A stretch of DNA of 64,000 nt from CAYZJD01 sp964483455 (GCA_964483455.1 CAZACK010000010.1:1-64000); one strand, 5' to 3'. Positions 16,498 through 24,454 are shown, counted from the stretch's first letter. The notes: generated by a model not told the origin, from the sequence alone. Numbers and translations are program-made.

Positions 16498-16516
16498 CGC
16501 GGACCAAAGGTCCGCG
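16498..16516. repeat. Inverted repeat, terminator-like stem
   Basis: CGCGGACC (16498-16505), AAA loop, GGTCCGCG (16509-16516). It follows a T-rich run with TTGATTTT repeats downstream of the M20 peptidase. It may end peptidase transcription, but no T-run follows the stem on the plus strand. Confidence 0.45.
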
Positions 16517-16573
16517 CGGTTGCTCTAACCCTTTGATTCCAATGGAACGGAGCAATCGAGCAAGCGTCCCTAT

Positions 16574-16595
16574 TCGTCCCGTTCCGTCGGGACGA
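16574..16595. repeat. Inverted repeat upstream of small ORF
   Basis: TCGTCCCG (16574-16581) and CGGGACGA (16588-16595) form eight-base perfect arms around TTCCGT. The GTCCCGA core recurs in a hairpin at 54235-54256. The rest of 16372-16661 shows no gene. Confidence 0.5.
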
Positions 16596-16661
16596 TAAAT
16601 GTGGGTGAGGCCCCAGCGATCGGTGCTATGCTGGAAATGGCCGAGAGGAGAGAGGCCAAGC

Positions 16662-16940
16662 TTGGATGACCGGCTGAAGCAATTGATGCAGGAGTTGGGC
16701 AACGCGATCAATGAGTCGCTTTCCGAGTCCGAGCGCATCGCGGTGGCGATCGGCGAGATCAAGCGTGCCGGTTACGATGTCTTCCTGGTGCTGGAAGCAA
16801 CGATCGGATTCAACAAGAGCGAAGACCAAGAGCCGCGGCCGGAACGCCGCGTCGAGATGAAAACTGCCCGGCGGCTCCGCTGGACCTCGCAAGACCAGAA
16901 GTTCCTGCGCGCTTTGAAGATCTCCCTCGACGAAGAGTAG
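16662..16940 (+). CDS. Small conserved-looking protein of unknown function
   Basis: 92 residues from a TTG at 16662. The start is chosen because a purine-rich ribosome site (GAGAGGAGAGAGG) ends seven bases upstream and the helical sequence LDDRLKQLMQELGNAINESL begins there; an upstream GTG-type extension lacks support. The second half is basic with RLRWTSQDQKFLRALKISL. No family is recognised. It converges with the GT4 gene (14 bases between stops). Confidence 0.55.
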   Translation: MDDRLKQLMQELGNAINESLSESERIAVAIGEIKRAGYDVFLVLEATIGFNKSEDQEPRPERRVEMKTARRLRWTSQDQKFLRALKISLDEE

Positions 16941-16954
16941 CGTCCAGAGTGTCG

Positions 16955-17995
16955 TCAGCCGGCGGCGGCCAGCAACTCGCCGTAGACCCGCCATGTCTCC
17001 CATGAGGCTCGTTCCCAGGTGAACGGTCCGGCCCGGTCGCGGCCGCGGCGGGCGTAGTCGTCGCGCAGGTGCTCATCGGCGGTGAGCCGGCACAGAGCGG
17101 CGGCGATTTCCTCGACGTCATTCGGGTTCACGAACAAGGCGGCGTCGCCGCACACTTCCGCGAGCGCGGAACGGGTGGATGCCAGCACCGGCACGCCGGC
17201 CGCCATCGCCTCCAACACCGGCATCCCGAACCCTTCGTCGAGCGAGGGGAAGGCGAACACCGAGGCGCGCGCGTAAAGCTCCTCGAGGGCTTCGTCGGCA
17301 ACATATCCCTTGACGTCAATCGACCGCCTGCGCGGGCTCGCCTCGATCCGGCCTAGAATCTCCCCGGCGCCGTAGCCCGGCGATCCCGCCAGCACGAGAC
17401 GCCAGCCCTCCGGCACCCGCTCGAAGGCCTCCACCAGCCGGATGATGTTCTTCCGTCGCTGAACGGCGCCGACGTGCAAGATGATCCGCTCCTTTCGCAG
17501 GCAGGATCGCCGCGGGCGAAAACGAACGCCATGATGCACCACGCGGATCCTCGTTCGTTCCACGCCCAGCAGATCCTCCACCTGTCGCGCCGTGAATTCC
17601 GACACGGCGATGATCAAGTCGGAGCGCTCCGCTGCCTCTCTGGCCTGGGCGGAGAAGCGCCGGCGGAATTCGCTGGTGGAGTAATCGCCGGTCAGGACAA
17701 AGAGATCGTGGAAGGTCGCGACGGAGCGGCGAAAGCGGGCTTGAGGAAGCCGCTGGTTCAACCCGTGAAACAGGGAGACGCCTCCCGGCGTCCAGGTTTC
17801 GTAAAGAAGTTGGCGGGAACAGTTGCCAGGCAATCGTGCAAGAAACGAGCGAAGGAAACGGTGCGGGCGGTAGCACCAGAGGAATCTCGCCTCCCGGTGG
17901 CTGGCGGACAGGCCATGGAGGATTTCACGCGAGTAGATCCCGACGCCGGACAGGTGCCGGCCCAGGCTGTAGGTGGCGTCTAAGGCGATCGTCAA
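16955..17995 (-). CDS. GT4-family glycosyltransferase
   Basis: 346 residues. GT-B fold with the N-terminal GVGIYSREIL glycine loop, VSEFTARQVEDLLGV in the middle, and the nucleotide-sugar site FPSLDEGFGMPVLEAMAAG near residues 250-268 (E-x7-E motif). It starts with TTG at 17995, overlapping the TGA of the sigma-54 activator gene by three bases, so translation is coupled. This links a surface-sugar enzyme to a sigma-54 regulator. Such enzymes transfer mannose, glucose or rhamnose during polysaccharide assembly; the sugar is not evident. Confidence 0.85.
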   Translation of the reverse strand: MTIALDATYSLGRHLSGVGIYSREILHGLSASHREARFLWCYRPHRFLRSFLARLPGNCSRQLLYETWTPGGVSLFHGLNQRLPQARFRRSVATFHDLFVLTGDYSTSEFRRRFSAQAREAAERSDLIIAVSEFTARQVEDLLGVERTRIRVVHHGVRFRPRRSCLRKERIILHVGAVQRRKNIIRLVEAFERVPEGWRLVLAGSPGYGAGEILGRIEASPRRRSIDVKGYVADEALEELYARASVFAFPSLDEGFGMPVLEAMAAGVPVLASTRSALAEVCGDAALFVNPNDVEEIAAALCRLTADEHLRDDYARRGRDRAGPFTWERASWETWRVYGELLAAAG

Positions 17996-18987
17996 TCGGT
18001 CAGGCCGTATTCCTTGATCTTCCGGTAGAGCGTCGTCCTGCCGATGCCCAGCAGGTGCGCCGCCATCACTCTATCACCTTTGGTGTGATCGAGCGCCTGG
18101 CGGATCGCCCGTTTCTCCATCTCGGTCATCGACAACACCGGCCCCTCGCGGGGGAATTCGACGGCGGCGCGGGCCACCGGTCCTGCGGCGGCGCACATCT
18201 TCAGCGACTCGGCCTTTCTCGCCTCCAACGGCGTGAGCACGGCGGAGGGCAGATCGGCGGTGTGCAGAAGCGGCCCCGAGTTTAGCGCCACCATCCGCTG
18301 GACGGCGTTCTCGAGCTCGCGCACGTTCCCGGGCCAGTCATAGGCGATCATCGCATCGAGGCATTCGCGAGTCGGCGAGTGCCCGTTTCCGTGACGCTTG
18401 AGGAAGTGCTCGACGAGCGCCGGGATGTCCTCTTTCCTCTCCCGAAGCGGCGGCAGCCGCAGCGCAACGACGTTGAGACGATAGTAGAGATCGCGGCGGA
18501 ATTCGCCGCGATCGACCGATCTCGCCAGGTCGCGGTTCGTGGCGGCGATGACCCGGAAGTCGGATCTCCTGGAGGCGACCGATCCGAGGGGCAGGAACTC
18601 CTTCTCCTGGAGCAGGCGGAGCAGCTTCGACTGGTATTCGAGCGGGAGCTCGCCGACTTCGTCGAAAAAGCCCGTGCCGCCGTTGGCCATCTCCACCAGC
18701 CCGGGCTTCGGCCCGGCGGCGCCGGTGAACGCGCCGCGGGTGTGGCCGAACAACGCGCTCTCGAGCAATGGTCCGGCCAGCGCCGAACAATCGATCGGCA
18801 CGAACGGGCCCTCACCCCGGACGCCGTGGATGAGACGCGCGACCACCTCCTTGCCCGTTCCCGTTTCCCCCAGCAGCAGCACGGGAGACTTCGAGCGTCC
18901 GATCTTGAGGATGAGTTGGTGGATCTGGCGAATCCAGGAGGACTGCCCCACAAGGACGAGCGGGGTGCCCACGCAGCCCGTCGGCAC
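17992..18987 (-). CDS. Sigma-54 activator without sensory domain
   Basis: 331 residues from a GTG at 18987. The AAA+ domain starts almost at once: Walker A GETGTGKE (40-47), the sigma-54 contact loop GAFTGA (85-90), the Walker B region GGTGFFDEVGELP (103-115), and arginine-finger region FRRDLYYRLNVV. The C-terminus is a Fis-type helix-turn-helix (MAAHLLGIGRTTLYRKIKEY). There is no receiver, PAS or GAF domain, so activity must be set by expression level or a partner, as in PspF-like proteins. Walker B has GTGFF where GTLFL is usual. Coupled to a GT4 gene. Confidence 0.88.
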   Translation of the reverse strand: MPTGCVGTPLVLVGQSSWIRQIHQLILKIGRSKSPVLLLGETGTGKEVVARLIHGVRGEGPFVPIDCSALAGPLLESALFGHTRGAFTGAAGPKPGLVEMANGGTGFFDEVGELPLEYQSKLLRLLQEKEFLPLGSVASRRSDFRVIAATNRDLARSVDRGEFRRDLYYRLNVVALRLPPLRERKEDIPALVEHFLKRHGNGHSPTRECLDAMIAYDWPGNVRELENAVQRMVALNSGPLLHTADLPSAVLTPLEARKAESLKMCAAAGPVARAAVEFPREGPVLSMTEMEKRAIRQALDHTKGDRVMAAHLLGIGRTTLYRKIKEYGLTD

Positions 18988-18997
18988 GACGACTCAA

Positions 18998-19735
18998 TTA
19001 TAAGGCATCGCCGTCCGCTTCATCCAGCCGGACAACGAAGGCGGAGCCGAGACTCGCTCGCAAGCGCTCGGCGAGGGCGGCGGCCTGTTCGGCAGTCGGC
19101 TCGCGCCCGACCAGCACGCGCCACATGGGCGGCTCGCCATCCCTCGGCACAAGGCGAGCCTCGCCGTACTCCTCCTGCATCGCCCGGCGCAGCCGCTCCG
19201 CGTTCCCCCGGTCGCGGAACGCGCCGACTTGCACGGAGTACCATTCCTCCGCCTGCGGCCCTTCCGGAGGCTTGAAGACCGTGAGACGGACCTTTGCCGT
19301 TCCCGGACCGATCATCGCGATTTCGCGCGCGGCGGCTTTCGAGAGGTCGATGACCCGGCCGTCGACGAACGGGCCGCGGTCAATGATACGAACCCGCGCG
19401 GCGAGGCCGTTGGCGAGATTGCGAACCTCCACCCACGCGCCGAACGGAAGCGTGCGGTGGGCGGCGGTCATCTTCTCCATGTCGTACCGCTCGCCGTTCG
19501 CCGCCCGGCGCCCGTGATAAGGATGGCCGTACCAACTCGCAATACCGGTCTCCGTCCAGCCCGGCCGGACCAGAGGCGGCAGCGCCGCGGGCTTCTTCTT
19601 CGCGCATCCGGCGAACAGGGAGACGAGCAGAACCGCCGCGAGGAACGCGGTCGCCGCGCGGCCGGTGATCGCCGGACGCGATCGTCCCGGGGCGCCCTCA
19701 AGGCCCATGGAACCATTAAAACAATTTTGCGCCAT
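18998..19735 (-). CDS. RlpA-like lipoprotein with SPOR domain
   Basis: 245 residues from the ATG at 19735; the ATG at 19708 (nine residues later) is also plausible and gives a shorter signal. Lipobox LFAGC puts a lipidated Cys at residue 44 (35 from the later start). The double-psi beta-barrel follows: GIASWYGHPYHGRRAANGE, TAAHRTLPFG, and VRIIDRGPFVDGRVIDLS. A C-terminal SPOR domain (about 160-235, WYSVQVGAFRDRGNAERL) binds denuded septal glycan. RlpA proteins are lytic transglycosylases or septal-ring proteins. The gene ends 11 bases upstream of the sigma-54 activator start on the same strand. Confidence 0.85.
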   Translation of the reverse strand: MAQNCFNGSMGLEGAPGRSRPAITGRAATAFLAAVLLVSLFAGCAKKKPAALPPLVRPGWTETGIASWYGHPYHGRRAANGERYDMEKMTAAHRTLPFGAWVEVRNLANGLAARVRIIDRGPFVDGRVIDLSKAAAREIAMIGPGTAKVRLTVFKPPEGPQAEEWYSVQVGAFRDRGNAERLRRAMQEEYGEARLVPRDGEPPMWRVLVGREPTAEQAAALAERLRASLGSAFVVRLDEADGDAL

Positions 19736-19800
19736 GACGTTTTTTTTCCCGGAGAACGTCCGAGACCGAGGCGAAATGGAACCTCGCGTGCATTTTTTCC

Positions 19801-19829
19801 TTGACTTTCTTCTCAATCCACTTTATATA
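19801..19829 (+). promoter_or_regulatory. Sigma-70-type promoter for lysine-rich micro-ORF
   Basis: TTGACT (19801-19806) and TATATA (19824-19829) with a 17-base spacer, in a T-rich AT island unlike the surrounding GC-rich DNA. The micro-ORF at 19892 lies about 60 bases downstream. Confidence 0.65.
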
Positions 19830-19840
19830 TGAATCACATT

Positions 19841-19861
19841 GCGATCTTTTTTACGGATCGC
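19841..19861 (+). promoter_or_regulatory. Leader inverted repeat of the micro-ORF
   Basis: GCGATC (19841-19846) and GATCGC (19856-19861) flank a nine-base T-rich loop within the predicted 5' leader. It could form a small stabilising hairpin near the transcript start, or act as an operator. Confidence 0.4.
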
Positions 19862-19891
19862 GCAAATTCGATGTTTAGGGAGAATCAATCG

Positions 19892-19957
19892 ATGAAGAAC
19901 GCAACAAAGAAGAAAGCTGCTCCGAAGAAGAAAGCCGCCCCCAAGAAGAAGAAGTAA
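19892..19957 (+). CDS. 21-residue lysine/alanine/proline micro-protein
   Basis: A 22-codon frame beginning MKNATKKKAAP followed by a second KKKAAP block and a final run of four lysines. Eleven of 21 residues are Lys, and most use AAG. AGGGAGA (19877-19883) lies eight bases upstream of ATG. A promoter-like pair lies at 19801-19829 and a perfect intrinsic terminator at 19999-20025, so it forms a stand-alone, probably strongly expressed unit. The sequence resembles the KKAAPKK-type tails of histone H1-like and AlgP-like bacterial proteins that bind DNA or RNA. Function is unknown; nucleic-acid binding is inferred from composition. Confidence 0.65.
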   Translation: MKNATKKKAAPKKKAAPKKKK

Positions 19958-19998
19958 GGCGGCGTCCCTCAGGAAGGGACAGCAGCAAGGTTCACTGA

Positions 19999-20025
19999 TG
20001 GCCCCGAGCAATCGGGGCCATTTTT
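19999..20025 (+). terminator. Intrinsic terminator after the micro-ORF
   Basis: TGGCCCCGA (19999-20007), GCAA loop, TCGGGGCCA (20012-20020), then TTTTT at 20021-20025. Nine perfect pairs, a tetraloop and a T-run: a textbook rho-independent terminator on the plus strand. It also lies at the 3' end of the convergent methyltransferase. Confidence 0.85.
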
Positions 20026-21004
20026 ATTTCTTGGATGGCGCCGGCTTGGACAGCAACAGGGTCCGGAACGTCTCCCCCATGCCGTAGAGCAGTGTCTTCA
20101 ACTGCATCCTCCGGCGGAGCTGTTCGTCGGCGGCCGGCGCGTCGAGAGCCGCGGCGAACTGGTCGGCTTCACCCGCGGCGACCAGCGTCCCCGCCAGGCT
20201 CTCCAGGCGAACGGGCTCCAGGCCGCACCGCGCCGCGTGATCCTGAAACGCGGAGAAATTGACGTGGGCGGTGATGTCGCGCTCTCCTGCGCCGGCGAGG
20301 ACTTCTTCGGAAGCGGTGTGCCGGCGGTAGCTCATCAGCGTGCCGCGAGGGAAGCGCACAAGCTCGCGGCTGGTGTAGCCGTAATCGATCGCCAGGAGGA
20401 AGCCGCGTTCCAGCCGCCGCGCGATTTCCTCGATCCAGCGCAACGCGTCTAGGTTGATCTCGACGATACTGCCTTCTTCGACGCCGGGCGCGTAGCGCCG
20501 AAGGTACTCTCCGGTTTCCCCGGTAACCAAAGCGGATTCCACCCACGCGAAACGGCCGTCACTCCAGCCGACCCGCATCTCGCGAAAGCCGCCCAGGCGC
20601 CGCACGGCGACATGAACGGGCAGCGCATCGAAGAACTCGTTGGCGAAGACAACGCCGGTGAAGCCCTCCGGCCATTCCCCGCGTCCGAGGTCAACCGGCC
20701 AATAGGGGAACTCGGAGAGGAACGGCGCCATTTCCGCCCGGCCTGCTCCCAATTCCACCACACGGAAGTCCTCCGGCCGGCCCATCTCCTGCCACAACAT
20801 CCGAATGCGCGCGGCGATCAGGATGCCGAACACGGGTTGAATCTGTTCGGCGGTGTAGTAGTCGCCCGCGGCGCCGAACGGATCGCGGGGCCGCCGGTAG
20901 TAGCCGTGCTCGGGGTGGTAGAGCGCAACCTCCATGAAGCGGTGAAACGAGACCGGGCCGGAGCGGAGGATCTCGTCGCGCAGCAGTTCGCCGGCGGGCG
21001 TCAT
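20024..21004 (-). CDS. SAM-dependent methyltransferase, COG1565/NDUFAF7-like
   Basis: 326 residues from the ATG at 21004. It has the family's opening (GPVSFHRFMEVALYHPEHGYY), the substrate-side loop GAAGDYYTAEQIQPVFG, the SAM-binding VVELGAGRAEMAPFL, and FANEFFDALPVHV. The human member NDUFAF7 methylates a complex I arginine; bacterial roles are mostly untested. The start overlaps the stop of the upstream 91-residue gene by four bases (ATGA), so the pair is translated together. In the plus direction its stop abuts the micro-ORF terminator. Confidence 0.85.
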   Translation of the reverse strand: MTPAGELLRDEILRSGPVSFHRFMEVALYHPEHGYYRRPRDPFGAAGDYYTAEQIQPVFGILIAARIRMLWQEMGRPEDFRVVELGAGRAEMAPFLSEFPYWPVDLGRGEWPEGFTGVVFANEFFDALPVHVAVRRLGGFREMRVGWSDGRFAWVESALVTGETGEYLRRYAPGVEEGSIVEINLDALRWIEEIARRLERGFLLAIDYGYTSRELVRFPRGTLMSYRRHTASEEVLAGAGERDITAHVNFSAFQDHAARCGLEPVRLESLAGTLVAAGEADQFAAALDAPAADEQLRRRMQLKTLLYGMGETFRTLLLSKPAPSKK

Positions 21005-21276
21005 CGCGACTCCGGGCCCTGTGGGTTGCGAATGAACAACTCCACGAGGTAGTCGTGCAAGCAGTCGTAGAGGAACCGCTGGAAATTCCAGGTGAACTGA
21101 GGCGTCTCGATGTCGCGGCGATGAATCGGCGCGCAGTAGGTGTGGGAGCCGGGCGTAGGGTTCTTCACCGCGATGACCAGCTCCACCGAACCGTCGTGGC
21201 CCTCCCGTGCGGAGAAATCCACCAGCGCGTGCTCGTAGCGCGCCAGTTCCGACCGGACTTTGTGGAGGGCGGTCAT
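21001..21276 (-). CDS. Small protein coupled to COG1565 methyltransferase
   Basis: 91 residues, soluble, alpha/beta in appearance (VELVIAVKNPTPGSHTY, then FTWNFQRFLYDCLHDYLVEL). No family is recognised. The four-base ATGA overlap with the methyltransferase argues that the two act together, perhaps as a partner or substrate-delivery subunit; this is inference from gene arrangement only. Confidence 0.6.
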   Translation of the reverse strand: MTALHKVRSELARYEHALVDFSAREGHDGSVELVIAVKNPTPGSHTYCAPIHRRDIETPQFTWNFQRFLYDCLHDYLVELFIRNPQGPESR

Positions 21277-21359
21277 CCTTAGAAGCAGAATCGCAATTCG
21301 GGGAATGGCGGCGCAATGCGGACGTTCCTGCCCTGCATCCCTGCCACGATTGAGCTGAG

Positions 21360-21590
21360 ATGCGGAACGAGTTCACGGCCATCATCGAGCGGGATGGTGA
21401 CTGGTACATCGGCTACTGCGCGGAAGTTCCGGGCGCGAACGGGCAGGGACTCACCCGGGAAGAGTGCCTGAGCAGCTTGTCTGACGCGATTTCGCTAATC
21501 CTCGAGCATAGGCGCGAGGAAGGTGGGACAGCCCTCCCGGACTGTCCGGACCGGCCGGGAGGCCGGTCCTGCCTTGGCAGACATCATTGA
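21360..21590 (+). pseudogene. HicB-like antitoxin with replaced C-terminus, hicA missing
   Basis: The first 56 codons are a good HicB partial RNase-H fold (FTAIIERDGDWYIGYCAEVP, GANGQGLTREECLSSL, DAISLILEHRREE). After that the frame enters a hairpin-rich element and ends in 20 residues with no HicB character, where antitoxins of this group normally continue for about 15 more. No HicA toxin is found on either side. It may be a decayed locus or a truncated but folded protein. The junction is at about 21525. Confidence 0.65.
21548..21569. repeat. REP-like hairpin in the hicB tail
   Basis: GGACCGGCC (21548-21556), GGGA, GGCCGGTCC (21561-21569): nine perfect pairs. It is preceded by GGGACAGCCCTCCCGGACTG, itself partly self-complementary. 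It looks like a dispersed REP-type element that displaced the end of hicB. Confidence 0.65.
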
Positions 21591-21642
21591 CCTTGGCGCC
21601 GGTTGTCCCGGCTTGGCTCACTGACGAGAATAGTGGACAGCC

Positions 21643-23178
21643 ATGTTTCGCTGTCTGCCAATCTTCCTTGCAGCCGTAGCCTCGGCCGTCACTATCGAGC
21701 AGCACCACACCCACGATTTCGCTTTCCGCGCCCAGGTGGAAAACAACCCCTTCGATGTCGAGCTGACCGGCGAGTTTCGCGGACCGGACGGCGCGCTCCT
21801 TCGCATCCCCGGCTTCCATGACGGCGGCGGCGTCTGGAAGATCCGGTTCTCCCCGACGCGAACTGGGTCATGGTCCTTGCGGACCGTGTCGCCGGTCGCG
21901 GCGCTCAACGGACGGACGGAGGCGGGCATCCGGTGCACGCCGAATACGAATCCGGACATCCACGGCGCTCTGCGCGTCGACCCGGCGCATCCCTACCACT
22001 TCGTTTGGGAGGACGGCGCCCGCTATTTCCTGATGGGCTACGAGTGCGACTGGCTGTGGGCGATCGGCATGCGCGATCCCGACCGCGGGGACATGCGGCG
22101 CTTCGTCGATCAACTTGCGTCGCGAGGGTTCAACCACGTGATCCTCAATGTCTACGCGCACGACACCACCTGGAACACCGGCCGGCGGAACCAGTGGGAC
22201 TACGGCCCGCCCGAGCTTTTCCCCTGGGAGGGAACGAACGAGCAGCCGGACCACTCGCGCCTCAACCCTGAATTCTTCCGCGCCTATGACCGGGTGATCG
22301 AATACCTGCGCGACAAGGGGATCGTCGCGCACCTCATGATCAAGGTCTACAACAAGCTGGTGAACTGGCCGCCGCCGGGCAGCCGCGGCGAGGAACGCTG
22401 GTTCCGCTACATCGCCGCCCGCTACCAGGCCTGCTCGAACGTGGTGTGGGATTTCTCGAAGGAAGCCTACTACGAAAAGGACAACGCACTTCAGAAGAAG
22501 CTGATCGACCTGGTGCGCGCCACCGACGCCTATCACCGCCCCACCACCGTTCACGACGACGACGCCTACGACTGGGATCCCGTCCTAAACGCCAACCTCG
22601 ACTTCCGGTCCGACCAGCAGCACGGCCAGTGGGCGGAGATGGTCGCCTTCGACCGCGCCGTGCGCAAACGTCCGGTGGTGAACGTCGAGTTCGGCTATGA
22701 GCGCGGCGTCGAGGATCTGCCGACGTACCGCGTCATGCAGGATTGGCCGGAGGTCCTGCGCCGCGCCTGGCTGATTTATCTCGCCGGGGGCTACGGAGTG
22801 TACTACTACTCGAACACGGCCTGGGACCTGATTAAGCCGGAGCCGGAGCCGCCGGGCTACGCCCGCTTCCAGTTGCTCAAGGAAACGCTCTCCGCGCTGC
22901 CCTACTGGCGCATGGAACCGGCGAATCGCCTGGCCGTCGAGGGTCCGTGTCTCGCGCAGGAGGGGGAAGCCTACGCCTGCTACGCGGAGGGGAAGCGGAT
23001 CACGGTGAACCTGACCGGCATGGCTCCCAGCTCCACCGCCGAGTGGATCGACACGTGGACGGGAGTCAAGCGGAGCGCCGTCATCGACCGCCCGGGTGTG
23101 CACGCGATCGAGAAACCGAAAGACTTCGGGGAAGCGCCGGGGCTGCTGGTGGTCCGCCGGGCGCAGGGAGCGAGATGA
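21643..23178 (+). CDS. Secreted DUF5060/DUF4038 glycoside hydrolase-like protein
   Basis: 511 residues with a signal peptide (MFRCLPIFLAAVASA). An N-terminal DUF5060 beta-sandwich (about 20-95, FRAQVENNPFDVELTGEF) is followed by a TIM-barrel of the DUF4038/GH140 kind (YFLMGYECDWLWAIG; SRGFNHVILNVYAHDTTW; NVEFGYERGVED with a likely catalytic Glu) and a C-terminal beta domain. Relatives act on pectin-derived or other plant glycans (apiosidase-type). The protein would work in the periplasm or outside. It overlaps the next gene by four bases (ATGA), indicating an operon. Confidence 0.8.
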   Translation: MFRCLPIFLAAVASAVTIEQHHTHDFAFRAQVENNPFDVELTGEFRGPDGALLRIPGFHDGGGVWKIRFSPTRTGSWSLRTVSPVAALNGRTEAGIRCTPNTNPDIHGALRVDPAHPYHFVWEDGARYFLMGYECDWLWAIGMRDPDRGDMRRFVDQLASRGFNHVILNVYAHDTTWNTGRRNQWDYGPPELFPWEGTNEQPDHSRLNPEFFRAYDRVIEYLRDKGIVAHLMIKVYNKLVNWPPPGSRGEERWFRYIAARYQACSNVVWDFSKEAYYEKDNALQKKLIDLVRATDAYHRPTTVHDDDAYDWDPVLNANLDFRSDQQHGQWAEMVAFDRAVRKRPVVNVEFGYERGVEDLPTYRVMQDWPEVLRRAWLIYLAGGYGVYYYSNTAWDLIKPEPEPPGYARFQLLKETLSALPYWRMEPANRLAVEGPCLAQEGEAYACYAEGKRITVNLTGMAPSSTAEWIDTWTGVKRSAVIDRPGVHAIEKPKDFGEAPGLLVVRRAQGAR

Positions 23179-23771
23179 TGGCGCTGCCGGAGGTGGTGCG
23201 CGTCAAGCTCAGCTCGGAGGAGGCCGGGGCGGTATCGATCACCCCGGTCGTCGTGCGGGAGATCCCGGCGCGCGAGCTGGTGGAGACGATGCTCGGGGTC
23301 ACCGGCAAGGACGCGGCGCGGATTCGCGAGCTTCTCCTCCGGGGCACGTTCGTCAGCGGCGCGTCCCGGTTCCGATGGACCGGGTTCGCCGCCGAGGCCG
23401 CGGACGTCGAGGCCATGCTGAGCGGGTTTCCGGACCACGATCCGGCGCGCCCGTTCGACGCGGGCCGGTGCACACGCGCCGTGCTGCACGGGCCTGGTGG
23501 TCGGATCGAGCTGACGCGGGAGGCCGGCCGGCAACGCCGATTTCTCCGGAAGCGGAGTTACTGGGATGTCCTCATGGAGATCGCTCGGGCGGAACCGCCG
23601 CGCTACGTGGAGTATTCCTATAAGGAGAAAGCCGACTGTTACCGGATGGCGCTGCCGGCGGAATCGGCCGCCCACTTGCGCAAGGAGGCCGGGCTGTTGC
23701 GCTACCCCACGCTGGAGGTTCAGTTTCGCCGCTCCGCGCTCGATTTCGTGGATTTTTTCGTCGCCAGATGA
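23175..23771 (+). CDS. Unknown soluble protein coupled to glycoside hydrolase
   Basis: 198 residues starting at the first of two adjacent ATG codons. No signal peptide or membrane segment. Arg/Glu-rich mixed alpha/beta sequence with ARIRELLLRGTFVSGASRFR and YVEYSYKEKADCYRMALP. No family is recognised. ATGA overlap with the upstream hydrolase suggests co-translation, although one protein is exported and this one is not, so a common pathway is uncertain. Confidence 0.6.
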   Translation: MMALPEVVRVKLSSEEAGAVSITPVVVREIPARELVETMLGVTGKDAARIRELLLRGTFVSGASRFRWTGFAAEAADVEAMLSGFPDHDPARPFDAGRCTRAVLHGPGGRIELTREAGRQRRFLRKRSYWDVLMEIARAEPPRYVEYSYKEKADCYRMALPAESAAHLRKEAGLLRYPTLEVQFRRSALDFVDFFVAR

Positions 23772-23856
23772 GTTCTGAGTTTCGGTGGACCGGTCCCTGA
23801 TTCTTGTTTTTCAGCCTCGGTTCTCTGATATCATCGTGGCGGGAGTCCAGTCGTCT

Positions 23857-24396
23857 ATGCTGCGAGTGAATTCGGCGCTCAAGTTGAGCGCGGTGGAAGC
23901 CTCGCTGCGGCAATCCGCGCAGCGGCATGGCGCGCAGGTGCTGTCGGTCATTCACTTGGGACACCTGCTGAAGAATGCGCGACCCGAATCGTCCCAGGAC
24001 GTCATCGTGTTCAACGTGTGCCAGCCGGACCTCGGCGGCGCGCTGCTCTCCGCCGACATTCGCTTCTGCGCCTACCTGCCTTGCCGGATCGCGGCATTCG
24101 AGTACGCCGGTGGCGTCGTCCTCGAGGCGATTCCCCCCACCGACGCCTGCCGCTTGCTCGGCCTTCCGGAACTGGAGCGCATGGCGATGCTGCTCGAAGC
24201 CACGCTGGCCGAGATCATGCAGGAGGCCTCGCAACCGGCCCCCGCCCACCATCATGTGGTCGCCCGCCACGGCGACGTCGGGGCGACGGAAGTCCAGATG
24301 AATGTTCGCGGCTCGATTCCGCAGCGCATCGACTGCCACGGCACGAAGGTCGAAGACCTCGCCGGAACCGGGCAGCACGACGCGGCCGGAGGCTGA
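23857..24396 (+). CDS. DUF302 family protein, second copy
   Basis: 179 residues from ATG 23857; GGGAG eleven bases upstream supports it over a GTG at 23785. The DUF302 core spans about 1-115 (KLSAVEASLRQSAQRHGAQV, LPCRIAAFEYAGGVVLEAIP), with an extra C-terminal tail of about 60 residues containing HHHVVARHG, a possible metal-binding cluster. Shared LPCRI and helix pattern with the 5365-5745 protein mark them as paralogs. Function unknown. Confidence 0.75.
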   Translation: MLRVNSALKLSAVEASLRQSAQRHGAQVLSVIHLGHLLKNARPESSQDVIVFNVCQPDLGGALLSADIRFCAYLPCRIAAFEYAGGVVLEAIPPTDACRLLGLPELERMAMLLEATLAEIMQEASQPAPAHHHVVARHGDVGATEVQMNVRGSIPQRIDCHGTKVEDLAGTGQHDAAGG

Positions 24397-24454
24397 GCCG
24401 CCCGCGGCGTCACGGTAGTATACTGGTCCGCGCTCGAAATCCAGTTCCCGAGGA

